Below, one piece after another: positions 41,875 through 50,832 of a stretch of DNA of 64,000 nucleotides. The stretch comes from Bythopirellula goksoeyrii (GTDB lineage Bacteria; Planctomycetota; Planctomycetia; Pirellulales; Lacipirellulaceae). The position numbers were made by a program, and so were the translations under genes. Positions within the stretch are counted from its first letter, which is position 1. Each line of letters starts with the position of its first letter. The notes beneath the pieces were generated by a model. That model was given only the letters and a program-made list of their open reading frames with translations. It made no database searches and was not told the DNA's origin. The DNA lies in assembly GCF_008065115.1 (NCBI RefSeq), contig NZ_CP042913.1, positions 5,591,257-5,655,256 of the forward strand. Direction: 5' to 3'.

Positions 41875-42810
41875 ATGGCACCTTCGATCAAATTCACCGA
41901 GCAACTCCAGGTGTTTTGCGAAATCGCCAGCCGGATGGCCAAACACGAAGAAGCCGATGCCCTCCTGTTTTTGATCGAGGGGACAATTGACTGGCAGAAA
42001 CTCCGAGACGCTACAGGCAAACACCATGTCATTCTGGCCAGCGACCGCAAACAGCACCTCTCCAAAGCCGAAGACTTTGACTTCGACACGGTCGAGCTCA
42101 ACATCCCCGACAGCCCGGTCTACGAGCGGCTCACACAGGCCTTGCTCGAAAGCGTTGCCGACGATCTGTTGACCCCCGGGGCAACGGTCATCGCTCTCTA
42201 CAGTGGCTTTGAAGTCGGGGTGATCGATTCGATGAGTGTGGTAAGTCTGGACGAGCATCTGGGCCGTCTGACCGTTCATGACCTACGGCAACTGGAAACG
42301 CGAGTACCGCTGGACACCCTCAAGACCACAGTGGACTTGGCCGTGGACATTGGCCGTGAAGGTCGCGAAGGGAAACCGGTCGGTACGTTGTTCGTCGTGG
42401 GCGACCATCGCAAGGTGCTCAAGCACTGTCACCCGCTGGGCTTCGACCCGGTGCGGGGCTACAACATCGACGATCGCCGTATGGAAGACACGAAAGTTCG
42501 CGAGTCGATTAAGGAGATCGCACAGCTCGATGGGGCATTTGTGGTCTCCTCGGATGGGACGATCATCTCAGCCTGCCAATACATCTCCGCCCCCGCTGCC
42601 GAGATTACGCTGAGCAAGGGCCTGGGCTCCCGTCACTGGGCCGCCGCCGCCATCAGCCGCGCAACCGGAGCAGTGGCCATTGCCGTGAGCGAATCCAACG
42701 GCACGGTGCGCCTCTTCCAAAACGGCGAAGTGATGCTCCGCATCGAACCCTTCCGCCGCGCGATGAAGTGGAAAGATTTTGAATACGACCCGCCGAGCGC
42801 GGGGGACTGA
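41875..42810 (+). CDS. Diadenylate cyclase with PK-like N-terminal domain (DacZ-like)
   Basis: 311 residues from ATG 41875. The upstream frame from 41839 adds 12 residues that lack support. It makes cyclic di-AMP from two ATP. The C-terminal domain (about 205-305) is DisA_N: LDGAFVVSSDGTIISACQY with the DGA motif at 219-221, LSKGLGSRHWAAAAIS with RHW in place of the common RHR at 253-255, and AIAVSESNGTVRLFQNGE. The N-terminal 200 residues include VADDLLTPGATVIALYSGFE and GTLFVVGDHRK, like the pyruvate-kinase-C-like domain in the archaeal DacZ type. No membrane helix, hence cytosolic. No c-di-AMP phosphodiesterase is nearby. Confidence 0.85.
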   Translation: MAPSIKFTEQLQVFCEIASRMAKHEEADALLFLIEGTIDWQKLRDATGKHHVILASDRKQHLSKAEDFDFDTVELNIPDSPVYERLTQALLESVADDLLTPGATVIALYSGFEVGVIDSMSVVSLDEHLGRLTVHDLRQLETRVPLDTLKTTVDLAVDIGREGREGKPVGTLFVVGDHRKVLKHCHPLGFDPVRGYNIDDRRMEDTKVRESIKEIAQLDGAFVVSSDGTIISACQYISAPAAEITLSKGLGSRHWAAAAISRATGAVAIAVSESNGTVRLFQNGEVMLRIEPFRRAMKWKDFEYDPPSAGD

Positions 42811-42825
42811 GCGGCACGGCGCTGT

Positions 42826-42860
42826 TGAGCAGGACTCGGCAGGCGCGTCGCGGCTAACAA
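42826..42860 (-). repeat. Dispersed intergenic repeat, inverted copy of 3773
   Basis: The reverse complement reads TTGTTAGCCGCGACGCGCC then TGCCGAGTCCTGCTC, differing from the 3773 copy at about two positions. It is 15 bases after the cyclase stop. Confidence 0.65.
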
Positions 42861-42930
42861 ACCGAGATTTCGCGAGAAAAACCCCTGTTTCCGTCTTCCC
42901 TCTAGCTTTTTTCTCTCTTGCTGCCAATAA

Positions 42931-42948
42931 TCGTTAATGCGCTAACGA
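42931..42948. promoter_or_regulatory. MarR-type palindromic operator
   Basis: TCGTTA-ATGCGC-TAACGA, a perfect six-base dyad with flanking A/T extension, 31 bases before the MarR start. The size and position are right for autorepression by a MarR dimer. Confidence 0.68.
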
Positions 42949-42979
42949 ATTTTCCCCTTCCCCCTCGATTGGCCTTCCC

Positions 42980-43435
42980 GTGCTGGAATACGACTTTGAA
43001 GAGAGCCTCGGTTACTGGCTCGTGATGGCCCATCAGGCCTATATGCGGGCTTTCAACGAAGAACTTGCGCCGCAGGGGATCACGTATCGACAGGCCCAAG
43101 TACTCGCATGGCTTGCACTGGAAGGCCCGCTGGCACAAGCCGACCTGGCCAGTCGCATGTTGATCGAACCTCCCAGCCTGGTGGGGACTCTTGATCGGAT
43201 GGAGGAGAGCGGGCTTATCGAACGACAAGCCTGTCCGAACGATGGTCGGAAAAAACTAGTCCACCCCCTCCCTGCGGCAGACGAACTATGGGAGCAAATT
43301 GTAGCGAGCGGCAGACGCATTCGTGCGCAGGCTTCAGCCGGTTTGTCAGATCGCGAACTTGCCATACTCAAGCGTCTCTTGGGCAAAGTTCGTGCGAATG
43401 TTTCTACCCAGTCCCCAGTGAAATGTGCAAGATGA
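42980..43435 (+). CDS. MarR family transcriptional regulator
   Basis: 151 residues from GTG 42980. Winged helix: ITYRQAQVLAWLALEGPLAQADLASRM, EPPSLVGTLDRMEESGLIERQACPNDGRKKLVHPL, with the DGR wing. MarR proteins repress nearby efflux genes and release DNA when they bind a phenolic or other ligand. The gene overlaps the next one, an RND adaptor, by four bases (ATGA), and a dyad lies at 42931. It should therefore regulate the three-gene efflux operon. Confidence 0.94.
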   Translation: MLEYDFEESLGYWLVMAHQAYMRAFNEELAPQGITYRQAQVLAWLALEGPLAQADLASRMLIEPPSLVGTLDRMEESGLIERQACPNDGRKKLVHPLPAADELWEQIVASGRRIRAQASAGLSDRELAILKRLLGKVRANVSTQSPVKCAR

Positions 43436-44724
43436 ATCAACACTTTGATCCCTGGTTGTCGAGCATTGCCCTGGCACTCTGCCTAGTTGGTCTTGGTCAG
43501 CCTGCTACTGCTCAGCCCCCTGGCGGAGAACCACCCCCGTCAATCATTGTTGCCGCGCCGGTCGTGGAGCAATCTGTGGCAGCGGAGCAAACGTTTGTAG
43601 GAACGGTAACACCGAGGCGCATTGCCACGATTGGTAGTGCGGTGAGCGGCCGTGTAGTTGAAGTCCCCTTCGAGGAGGGAGACCGAATCGAAGCCAAACA
43701 ACCTTTGGCTCAACTGCTGACTGACACGATCACGCTTGAAGTCGCGGGAGCCGAAGCCGAATTGCGTTTACGAAAAGAACAGCTGGCGGAATTGGAGAAT
43801 GGGAGTCGCCCCGAAGAAATCGCCCAAGCCGAGGCGCGGATGGCTGCCGCGGCGGCTCGGCAAGATTTTCTTGACGGCCGCTACGCCCGGATGCAGAGCT
43901 TGCGCAACACCCGTGGTGCAGTGACAGAGGAAGAAGTCGAAGAAGCCAAAAGCCAGTCACTCGAAGGCCAACAGATTTATGCCGAGATGCTGGCGGCATA
44001 CGATCTGGCCGTGGCAGGGCCTCGTGAAGAAGTCATCGCTCAGGCACGTGCCCAGGTTGCGATCCAAGAAGCCCTCGTTGAAAAACTTAGCGACCAGCTC
44101 CAAAAGCATACGATCATATCTCGGTTTCCCGGGTATGTGACTCAGAAACTCTCCGAAGCGGGTCAGTGGGTCAATCAGGGAGATCCGGTTGCCGAAGTCG
44201 TTGGCATCGATGAGGTCGATGTCGTGGTGCAGGTAGTCGAAGGCGATATTTCCTTCGTTCGTCCAGGACAGGAAGTGCGCGTGGAGATCCCGGCGATCCC
44301 CGATCATGAATTTTTCGGCAAAGTCGTGGCCACGATTCCTCAAGGCGATGTCCGTGCCCGCACCTTCGCTGTGAAAATTCGCGTGCTGAATGAAATCAGC
44401 GAGGACGGCCCGTTGATCCTTGCTGGAATGTATGCCCGCGCCGCCCTACCCGTCGCTAAGACACTCCAGGCCATTCTGGTCCCCAAAGATGCCGTCGTAT
44501 TAGGTGGGCCCCAACCTATCATCGCTGTCATCGAAGGAGCAACGTCCAAGGGTGAAACGGGGACACCGGTTACGGTGCCAGTGCAACTTGGAACGTCGCA
44601 AGGAAACTTGATTCAAGTGACGGGAAACGTAAAACCGGGCCAGATGGTCGTTGTCCAAGGAAACGAACGACTCCGCCCGGGACAGAAGGTGGTAATTGGA
44701 GGTATCGCGGGGGAGGAGAAATAG
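43432..44724 (+). CDS. RND efflux periplasmic adaptor (membrane fusion protein)
   Basis: 430 residues from ATG 43432, which overlaps the MarR stop. Signal peptide (SSIALALCLVGLGQPATA). HlyD-like build: lipoyl half FVGTVTPRRIATIGSAVSGRVVEVPFEEGD, a long coiled coil (about 90-215, with LRLRKEQLAELENGSRPEEIAQAEARMA), second lipoyl half ISRFPGYVTQKLSEAGQWVNQGDPVAEV, then beta-barrel and membrane-proximal parts to GQKVVIGG. The adaptor links the inner-membrane pump (next gene) to an outer-membrane channel. No TolC-type gene is in the operon. Confidence 0.94.
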   Translation: MNQHFDPWLSSIALALCLVGLGQPATAQPPGGEPPPSIIVAAPVVEQSVAAEQTFVGTVTPRRIATIGSAVSGRVVEVPFEEGDRIEAKQPLAQLLTDTITLEVAGAEAELRLRKEQLAELENGSRPEEIAQAEARMAAAAARQDFLDGRYARMQSLRNTRGAVTEEEVEEAKSQSLEGQQIYAEMLAAYDLAVAGPREEVIAQARAQVAIQEALVEKLSDQLQKHTIISRFPGYVTQKLSEAGQWVNQGDPVAEVVGIDEVDVVVQVVEGDISFVRPGQEVRVEIPAIPDHEFFGKVVATIPQGDVRARTFAVKIRVLNEISEDGPLILAGMYARAALPVAKTLQAILVPKDAVVLGGPQPIIAVIEGATSKGETGTPVTVPVQLGTSQGNLIQVTGNVKPGQMVVVQGNERLRPGQKVVIGGIAGEEK

Positions 44725-44836
44725 GCCGCGGATGAACGCGGATTTGGCTGATTGACGTGGATTGTTGGTATTAATGACTAAGGCTTCGAATTTCAAATCT
44801 GCGTATATCCGTTTAATCAGCGTTCATCGGCGTCCC
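44725..44836. repeat. Long imperfect inverted repeat inside the efflux operon
   Basis: Left arm CCGCGGATGAACGCGGATTT, right arm AAATCTGCGTATATCCG followed by TCAGCGTTCATCGGCG. It fills most of the 164-base gap between the adaptor and the pump gene and would form a long hairpin in the transcript. Confidence 0.62.
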
Positions 44837-44888
44837 ATTTCTTTCCAAGCACTTGTGTTCGTAAAAGTCGAATCGCACGAGACCATTC

Positions 44889-47800
44889 ATGCAACTGGTT
44901 GAATCCTTTGTTCGCAATCCTGTAAAAATCTCCGTGGGAGTGCTGTTGACGGCCCTCTTTGGGACGATTGCGCTCACTCGGCTTCCCTTGCAACTGACTC
45001 CGGAGGTCGATACGCCGACGATTACGATCACGACCCGCTGGCCAGGGGCTAGCCCGAAAGAGGTCGAACAGGAAATCATTGTCGAGCAGGAAGAACAGCT
45101 CAAAGGGGTCGAGGGTTCCAGCAAACTCTCCTCGGAAAGCTCCGACTCGCAGGGAGTGATAACGCTGGAGTTCAACGTGGGCACCGACATGGATCAGGCC
45201 CTGTTGAAGGTGAATAGCCGGCTGAACCAAGTCCGTGAGTATCCCGAGGATGCCGACCAGCCAATCATCACGACCGCGAATTCATCGAACTCGCCGATTG
45301 CGTGGTTCATTCTTGGCTTGAAACCCCCTTCAGCAGAGGAAATAAGGGCTTTTGCCGCCGATCATCCGGCAATCAAACAGGAACTTGAGCGTTGTGCACA
45401 GACTAGCAATCCAGGACTGCTACTCCACCGACTACGCTCGCTGGCTTTGGAGCATCCTGAGGTAAGCGAGTTGCTACCGCCACCAGATTTGGATCCTACC
45501 AAGCTAAGGCGCTTTGCCGAGGATGAAATTGAAGCACGTTTCGAGCGCGTGGCGGGTGTTTCCCAGTCGAACGTGATTGGCGGGCTGGAAGACGAGATGC
45601 AGATTGTCGTCGATCCAGAAAAACTGGCAGCCCGACAGATCACGCTCACCCAGATGCGAGATGTACTGCGGAGCCAAAATAAAGACACCTCGGCAGGCGA
45701 TTTCTACGAAGGGAAACGCCGCTGGGTAGTGCGCTCGCTGGGCGAGTTTCGCACGCCAGAGCAGGTTGAAAACCAGTTGCTCGCGGTTCGCGATGGGGCT
45801 CCTGTCTTCGTCCGCGACGTGGCGACTGTCCATTTGGGATACAAGAAGCCTGACGGCGTAGTGCGACGTTACGGTGGTTCGAGCATCGCCGTGAACTGTA
45901 TACGTGAAACGGGTGCCAATGTTCTCGACATCATGGCTGACCTTCGTGTTGTGACTCAAGAATTGAATCGCGACATTCTCAACCCGAAGGGCTTGATGCT
46001 TGGCCAGGTGTACGACGAAACCGAGTACATCAATTCGTCGGTTAACTTGGTGCAAGAAAACATCTTCCTAGGTGGTGCGTTGACGATGATCGTGCTGATG
46101 TCGTTTTTGCACCTGGGCTATCGCACCCTTCTCGTGATCCCGGCCATTTTGGCGACTTCGTTGGCGGCTGTGTATCTCTCACCCTGGTGGTTTGCGTTGT
46201 GCTTGGCACTGATCATCGGCAGCGGCTTCTGGTTTGCCCGAGGGGCGCTCGTAGTGGGTTTGGCTATTCCCATCAGTATCATCGGCACGTTCTTGGTATT
46301 GGGCATGTTGGGCCGCTCGCTCAACGTGATTAGTCTCGCCGGCCTGGCGTTCGCCGTCGGAATGTTGGTCGATAATGCTATCGTGGTGCTCGAGAACATC
46401 TACCGCCGCTATTCGCTCGGCGAGTCTCCTGTGGAAGCTGCCGCGAACGGAACCGAGGAAGTCTGGGGGGCCGTCGTTTCTTCGACGCTCACGACGATCG
46501 CCGTTTTTCTTCCCGTGGTTTTCATCCAGGAAGAAGCGGGGCAACTTTTCCGTGACATTGCGTTGGCAATCAGTGCGGCAGTGGCACTCTCGCTGTTGGT
46601 GTCCGTGACGGTGATACCAACGGCTGCTTCGCGCTTGTTTCAAAAAAGGCGTGAGGAGTCGCCGCGCGATCCAATAAACAATGGCGCGCTTGATAACACG
46701 CCAATATCGCCTAAGAAACAGGTGGCCGTTGTACGCTTGATTAATGCGCTTGGTGCCAAGTTCAACGGATTCATCGTCGGATTAAACCGTTGGATTCAGG
46801 GGAGTCTCCTTCGCCAGATCGTGACAATCGTTCTGTTGATTTCCTTCGCCCTCGGTCTCAGTTGGCAGCTTTGGCCGCGAGTTGAATACCTCCCCAGCGG
46901 CAACCGGAATCTTGTCTTCGGCATTATCCTTCCTCCTCCTGGTTACAACATCGATCAATTAATGTCGCTTGGCGAGATCGTAGAGTCCGAGTTGCAACCG
47001 TATTGGGACGTCGACGAGGATTTCGATGACAGCAATTCGGAAGTTCCCACAATTGCCGATTTCTTCTTCGTCGTACGTGGTCGCTCCGTTTTCCTGGGAT
47101 TGCGCGCCAAAGACCCGCTACGAGCTGGCGAGTTTGTGCCGCTGATTTTTCAGGTTGGCAAGAAGCTTCCCGGCGCGATCGCCGTTGCCAAACAATCGAG
47201 TCTCTTTGAACAAGGTCTTGCCGCGGGGCGCACGATCGATATCGAGATCACGGGACCAGAAGTTGAAAAGCTTGTGCAACTCGGTGGACAAATCTTTGGC
47301 CAAGTCATGGGAATGATCCCCAACGTACAAGCCCAGCCGAAGCCCAGCCTCGATCTTTCTAGCCCCGAAGTACATATCAAACCACGTTTATTGCAAGCCG
47401 CCGAGATGCAGGTAAGCTCTTCCGAACTCGGCTTCACTGTGGATGCGCTGGTGGATGGTGCGTATGTGAGTGACTACTTCCTCGAAGGCAAGAAAATCGA
47501 CCTCACTCTCAAGGGGGAGGACAAGTATGCCGACCGCACGCAGTTGGTCGGCGCGGTCCCCATTGCAACTCCGTTGGGGCAATTGATTCCACTCAATGCG
47601 CTAGCCGATGTAACGCTAGCCAGTGGCCCCGAACAACTCAATCATCGCGAACGGGTGCGCGCGATCACAATCTCTGCGTCACCCCCTCCAGAAATGCCTT
47701 TAGAAGAGGCGATGACGATCATCCAGACACAGATCGTGCAGCCGATGCGTGAAGGGAATCAACTCGACGGGGGCTATCGCATCGCCCTGGAGGGAACCGC

Positions 47801-48437
47801 CGACAAGCTCCGAGAAACGTGGCTGGCACTTCGCGAGAATATCATCATCGCCCTGCTGATTACTTACCTGTTGATGGCGGCCCTGTTTGAATCGTGGCTC
47901 TATCCGTTTGTGATTATCCTGAGCGTGCCCCTGGGGGCAGTCGGCGGGATTCTTGCCCTGCATGTTCTCAACTACTTCGTGCTTCAACCGCTTGACGTGC
48001 TGACGATGCTTGGCTTTGTGGTCCTTATCGGCACTGTGGTGAACAACCCAATCCTGATCGTGCACCAAGCGCTCAACCATATCCGGTTGGATGGCATGAC
48101 TCCGCGAGATGCTGTGCTCGAAAGTGTCCGCACGCGAATTCGCCCAATCTTCATGACGACAACCACCACGACACTTGGCTTGTTGCCCCTGGTCGTTTTC
48201 CCCGGGGCAGGTAGCGAACTCTATCGTGGCCTGGGTAGCGTCGTGCTGGGGGGACTGATTTCTTCTACCTTGTTTACACTGATTCTCGTGCCGACACTCT
48301 TTACGGTTACCTTATCGGCAAAACAGTTGGTCACCCGCGGCGAGAAAGGCGAGGATTTGGCGGATGAGGTCGAAGAGCTTCCGCCTCAGTCCGCAGCAGT
48401 GGAGGACGAGTTGGAAGTCGGGGCTGGAGCAAATTAA
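44889..48437 (+). CDS. RND multidrug efflux pump, inner-membrane subunit
   Basis: 1182 residues, slightly longer than AcrB (1049). Twelve membrane helices in two sets: first at 8-28, then about 390-560, later near 650, and about 985-1150. Proton-relay asparagine/aspartate region LAFAVGMLVDNAIVVLENIYRR is present in the first half (D-N instead of the DD of AcrB), and LGFVVLIGTVVNNPILIVHQ in the second. These V-x-N changes place it in the CusA/heavy-ion-like or MMPL-like edge of the family. I would not name a substrate. It has a long acidic tail (EELPPQSAAVEDELEVG). It is last in the MarR-controlled operon. The stop overlaps that of the convergent gene. Confidence 0.93.
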   Translation: MQLVESFVRNPVKISVGVLLTALFGTIALTRLPLQLTPEVDTPTITITTRWPGASPKEVEQEIIVEQEEQLKGVEGSSKLSSESSDSQGVITLEFNVGTDMDQALLKVNSRLNQVREYPEDADQPIITTANSSNSPIAWFILGLKPPSAEEIRAFAADHPAIKQELERCAQTSNPGLLLHRLRSLALEHPEVSELLPPPDLDPTKLRRFAEDEIEARFERVAGVSQSNVIGGLEDEMQIVVDPEKLAARQITLTQMRDVLRSQNKDTSAGDFYEGKRRWVVRSLGEFRTPEQVENQLLAVRDGAPVFVRDVATVHLGYKKPDGVVRRYGGSSIAVNCIRETGANVLDIMADLRVVTQELNRDILNPKGLMLGQVYDETEYINSSVNLVQENIFLGGALTMIVLMSFLHLGYRTLLVIPAILATSLAAVYLSPWWFALCLALIIGSGFWFARGALVVGLAIPISIIGTFLVLGMLGRSLNVISLAGLAFAVGMLVDNAIVVLENIYRRYSLGESPVEAAANGTEEVWGAVVSSTLTTIAVFLPVVFIQEEAGQLFRDIALAISAAVALSLLVSVTVIPTAASRLFQKRREESPRDPINNGALDNTPISPKKQVAVVRLINALGAKFNGFIVGLNRWIQGSLLRQIVTIVLLISFALGLSWQLWPRVEYLPSGNRNLVFGIILPPPGYNIDQLMSLGEIVESELQPYWDVDEDFDDSNSEVPTIADFFFVVRGRSVFLGLRAKDPLRAGEFVPLIFQVGKKLPGAIAVAKQSSLFEQGLAAGRTIDIEITGPEVEKLVQLGGQIFGQVMGMIPNVQAQPKPSLDLSSPEVHIKPRLLQAAEMQVSSSELGFTVDALVDGAYVSDYFLEGKKIDLTLKGEDKYADRTQLVGAVPIATPLGQLIPLNALADVTLASGPEQLNHRERVRAITISASPPPEMPLEEAMTIIQTQIVQPMREGNQLDGGYRIALEGTADKLRETWLALRENIIIALLITYLLMAALFESWLYPFVIILSVPLGAVGGILALHVLNYFVLQPLDVLTMLGFVVLIGTVVNNPILIVHQALNHIRLDGMTPRDAVLESVRTRIRPIFMTTTTTTLGLLPLVVFPGAGSELYRGLGSVVLGGLISSTLFTLILVPTLFTVTLSAKQLVTRGEKGEDLADEVEELPPQSAAVEDELEVGAGAN

Positions 48438-49447
48438 TAACTTGCATTTCCGTTGTGTCCCAATCGGCTCAAATAGACCAACCCGCCAAGCATTCCCAAC
48501 AGCAATGTGCCGGGTTCCGGTATGGTAGCGACACGAAAGCCGACGGTGCTGCTTTCGAGCGATGCAGCGAAAACGCGGAAACTGGAAAACCGCATGTCGC
48601 TATTAAAATGATTCCACGATCCGCCGCGGGCGACGCGATCTGAGACGTTAAAAAGCATCTCGGTCCATTCAAACACATTGCCTGCCTGGTCTTTTGTACC
48701 ATAAGGGCCTACCGTAATCGGATACTCTCCCACATCAGTCATCGGATAGGTTGGTCCACGGGTGTATCCTCCACTGTTGTTGACGTGATTGGCTGAATTG
48801 CCGATATCCGAAGTCGGCAACAGATTGTTTGGCGGGGTATCGCTCTGCGTGGGGTAGTCCCAGTAGTTGCCGGTCACGCCATCATTCTTGTGGTAGGCTG
48901 ACTTGTACCACTCGTCCTCACTGGGAAGAAACCATCGGGCACCAGCGTTGCGTGTGATGCTGGCCCCGTTGGACGGAATTGGTGTGCCCCCTAGTAGCGT
49001 ATAGGCACCCGTTTCTGTGTTACCACTACCTTGACCATTGTGTAGCCAGTTCGTGAAGCGAATGGAGTCGTACCACGACACATACATGACGGGTTTCTTG
49101 GCATAATCATACGCGCCAGATTGGCCGGGCGACTTGACGGAATAGGAATAACTGCCGGAGGAGCCGCTGCGTAAGATTCCTCCCTTCAATTCTGTCGACA
49201 TCTCTGTCCTGTAAAGGCCGTAGGGATCCGATGCAGCGACGGCATTGAGAAATTCTACATATTGGGTATTGGTAACTTCCTTGGTGGCAATGCGGAAATA
49301 CTTGGCAACTGATCCGCGGCCATTCGCATCAGGTGGATTATTCACATTGCCAACCAATGCCGTATCAATGGTCGCAGCTTGCGAAGATGCGGTCATCACC
49401 AGTAAGCAGTAAGTAGCCAGCCAGTGCACGGGTCCTGTAATGCTCAT
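48434..49447 (-). CDS. Formylglycine-generating-enzyme-like (SUMF1/PvdO) protein with PEP-CTERM
   Basis: 337 residues from ATG 49447, with AAAGG ahead of it. Signal peptide (LATYCLLVMTASSQA). The body is an FGE-sulfatase fold: ATKEVTNTQYVEFLNAV, YDYAKKPVMYVSWYDSIRFTNWLHN, ARWFLPSEDEWYKSAYHK, DQAGNVFEWTEML and VARGGSWNHFNSDMRFSSFR, then GFRVATIPEPG, a membrane helix and NGNASY. The active-site Cys pair of true formylglycine enzymes was not seen, so it is probably not an FGE. A surface role or non-haem iron chemistry is possible. The PEP-CTERM sends it to the envelope. Convergent with the pump gene, stops overlapping. Confidence 0.85.
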   Translation of the reverse strand: MSITGPVHWLATYCLLVMTASSQAATIDTALVGNVNNPPDANGRGSVAKYFRIATKEVTNTQYVEFLNAVAASDPYGLYRTEMSTELKGGILRSGSSGSYSYSVKSPGQSGAYDYAKKPVMYVSWYDSIRFTNWLHNGQGSGNTETGAYTLLGGTPIPSNGASITRNAGARWFLPSEDEWYKSAYHKNDGVTGNYWDYPTQSDTPPNNLLPTSDIGNSANHVNNSGGYTRGPTYPMTDVGEYPITVGPYGTKDQAGNVFEWTEMLFNVSDRVARGGSWNHFNSDMRFSSFRVFAASLESSTVGFRVATIPEPGTLLLGMLGGLVYLSRLGHNGNASY

Positions 49448-49764
49448 CAGCCATACCTTTCGAAGAGAGTTGTCAATCAACGCAGGAGATTTCTCAACAA
49501 CTATTTACTTTACCAAGCGGGCAATTCCTCAGCCCACAATCGAAAAAAGCCACTGTTACTCTGCACTTTTCGCGCAGACCATCAGTGGCTCTTCAAGTGG
49601 CTCGAATTGTTGATAAACACATTAGCGTTCCCCCCAGAAGCGAACCGAGACAAGCTACATGATAAACTCTCTCTCAACCGAAAACAAGTCGATTGAACTC
49701 TGTTTAGCAATCCACACGCGTGCTGAAGCAGCAGAGAAATCTGGTTATCTTAAATATCGGTTCT
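49448..49764. other. Intergenic stretch with one long hairpin
   Basis: AGCCACTG (49548-49555) and CAGTGGCT (49583-49590) are complementary across 27 bases containing TCTGC/GCAGA. No gene is convincing. Confidence 0.4.
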
Positions 49765-49791
49765 AAAAAAAACCGCGATCGGCAGTCGCGG
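49765..49791 (-). terminator. Rho-independent terminator
   Basis: On the minus strand CCGCGA-CTGCCGA-TCGCGG is followed by eight T. It lies 20 bases after the stop of the 49812 gene. Confidence 0.88.
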
Positions 49792-49811
49792 CTTTATGTC
49801 GGAGAGTATTG

Positions 49812-50570
49812 TTAGTTCATACTTAACGCTGAGCCGGATGCCTGGGACAGTAGCACTGGCGAATACTCTAAACCTTTTAAGAGCCGCGATACGGCATCGT
49901 ACTCGGCTCGAACTGTGGGGACCTTGTCTCCGCCGCGGGCGAGCATTTCTTTGTAGAGAGTATCGCGGAACTGGTCGCACGCCTGAGAGAGTTTGGTTCG
50001 TTCTATCTCAGGTACATAGCTACCATAGGCAGCGATGCGAGCCATCACGCGTTCCACTTCCTGGCGATGCCGGGCGAATCGGGGGCTGGCAGCCATAGTA
50101 GGCCAGTAGACGGTTCCCGTTTCCCAATCCAGGTCGAAGTCGGTCAACTGGTATTCAAGCGCTTCTTGCAGTTCCAACATTCTATTCACCTGGCGCAACT
50201 CAAGCGTATGGAGTTTGCGTGCGATTCGGTCAGAATGGTAGTGATCTCGACGAGTATCTTTGACAGCAAAAGCCGTTCTCACATGCTTCACTTTGTTGTC
50301 GAGATACTTGGAATAGGCATCTTCGCCTATGGATGCGGCTTGGGCACTCTCAAGTTCATAGTTACCTAAAGCCTGAACCAAGACGGCACTCCCCCGTAGC
50401 ACTCCCTCGGCATACGTCGAGGAATGCCGGTGAAATGCCTCGGGAGGTGCGTAGGGAAACGAGGCATTGGTACTCGGCGAGAGGTGTTCAGTACTCTCTT
50501 GGGCCTCGCCGGAGTTGGTGAGTAGAATAGACGTAAGTGTGGCGGCTAGTAGGGAAAGTGTGTTTCGCAT
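49812..50570 (-). CDS. Secreted hypothetical protein
   Basis: 252 residues from ATG 50570, with GGAGAACC ahead. The upstream extension of 39 residues is basic and is rejected. Signal peptide (LSLLAATLTSILLTNSGEA). The rest is mostly alpha-helical: YAEGVLRGSAVLVQALGNYELESAQAASIGEDAYSKYLDNKVKHVRTAFAVKDTRR, LHTLELRQVNRMLELQEALEYQL. I know similar proteins from Planctomycetes as hypothetical. No catalytic motif. A clean terminator follows. Divergent from the sigma factor gene, which is 262 bases away. Confidence 0.8.
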   Translation of the reverse strand: MRNTLSLLAATLTSILLTNSGEAQESTEHLSPSTNASFPYAPPEAFHRHSSTYAEGVLRGSAVLVQALGNYELESAQAASIGEDAYSKYLDNKVKHVRTAFAVKDTRRDHYHSDRIARKLHTLELRQVNRMLELQEALEYQLTDFDLDWETGTVYWPTMAASPRFARHRQEVERVMARIAAYGSYVPEIERTKLSQACDQFRDTLYKEMLARGGDKVPTVRAEYDAVSRLLKGLEYSPVLLSQASGSALSMN

Positions 50571-50832
50571 GACGGTTCTCCTGTTTTTTGGCGTTGAACG
50601 GAGCAATACTTGGCGTCTCACCCTATTAAGCGTAGAAGGCGTTCGAGAGAGACAAACTTTTTTCAGAATTTTCTCCACTCGCGGCAATAGTGCTTAAAAC
50701 TCGAGGGAAATTGCAACAAACTCTTCTTTCGCTCATCTTTTCGATTTATCATGTGCCAGTGGCGAGTCGGACGCTTCAGCATCTGGCAGGACCAGCACCC
50801 GGCAAAATTGCGACCTTTGGAAGCCTAGGCGA

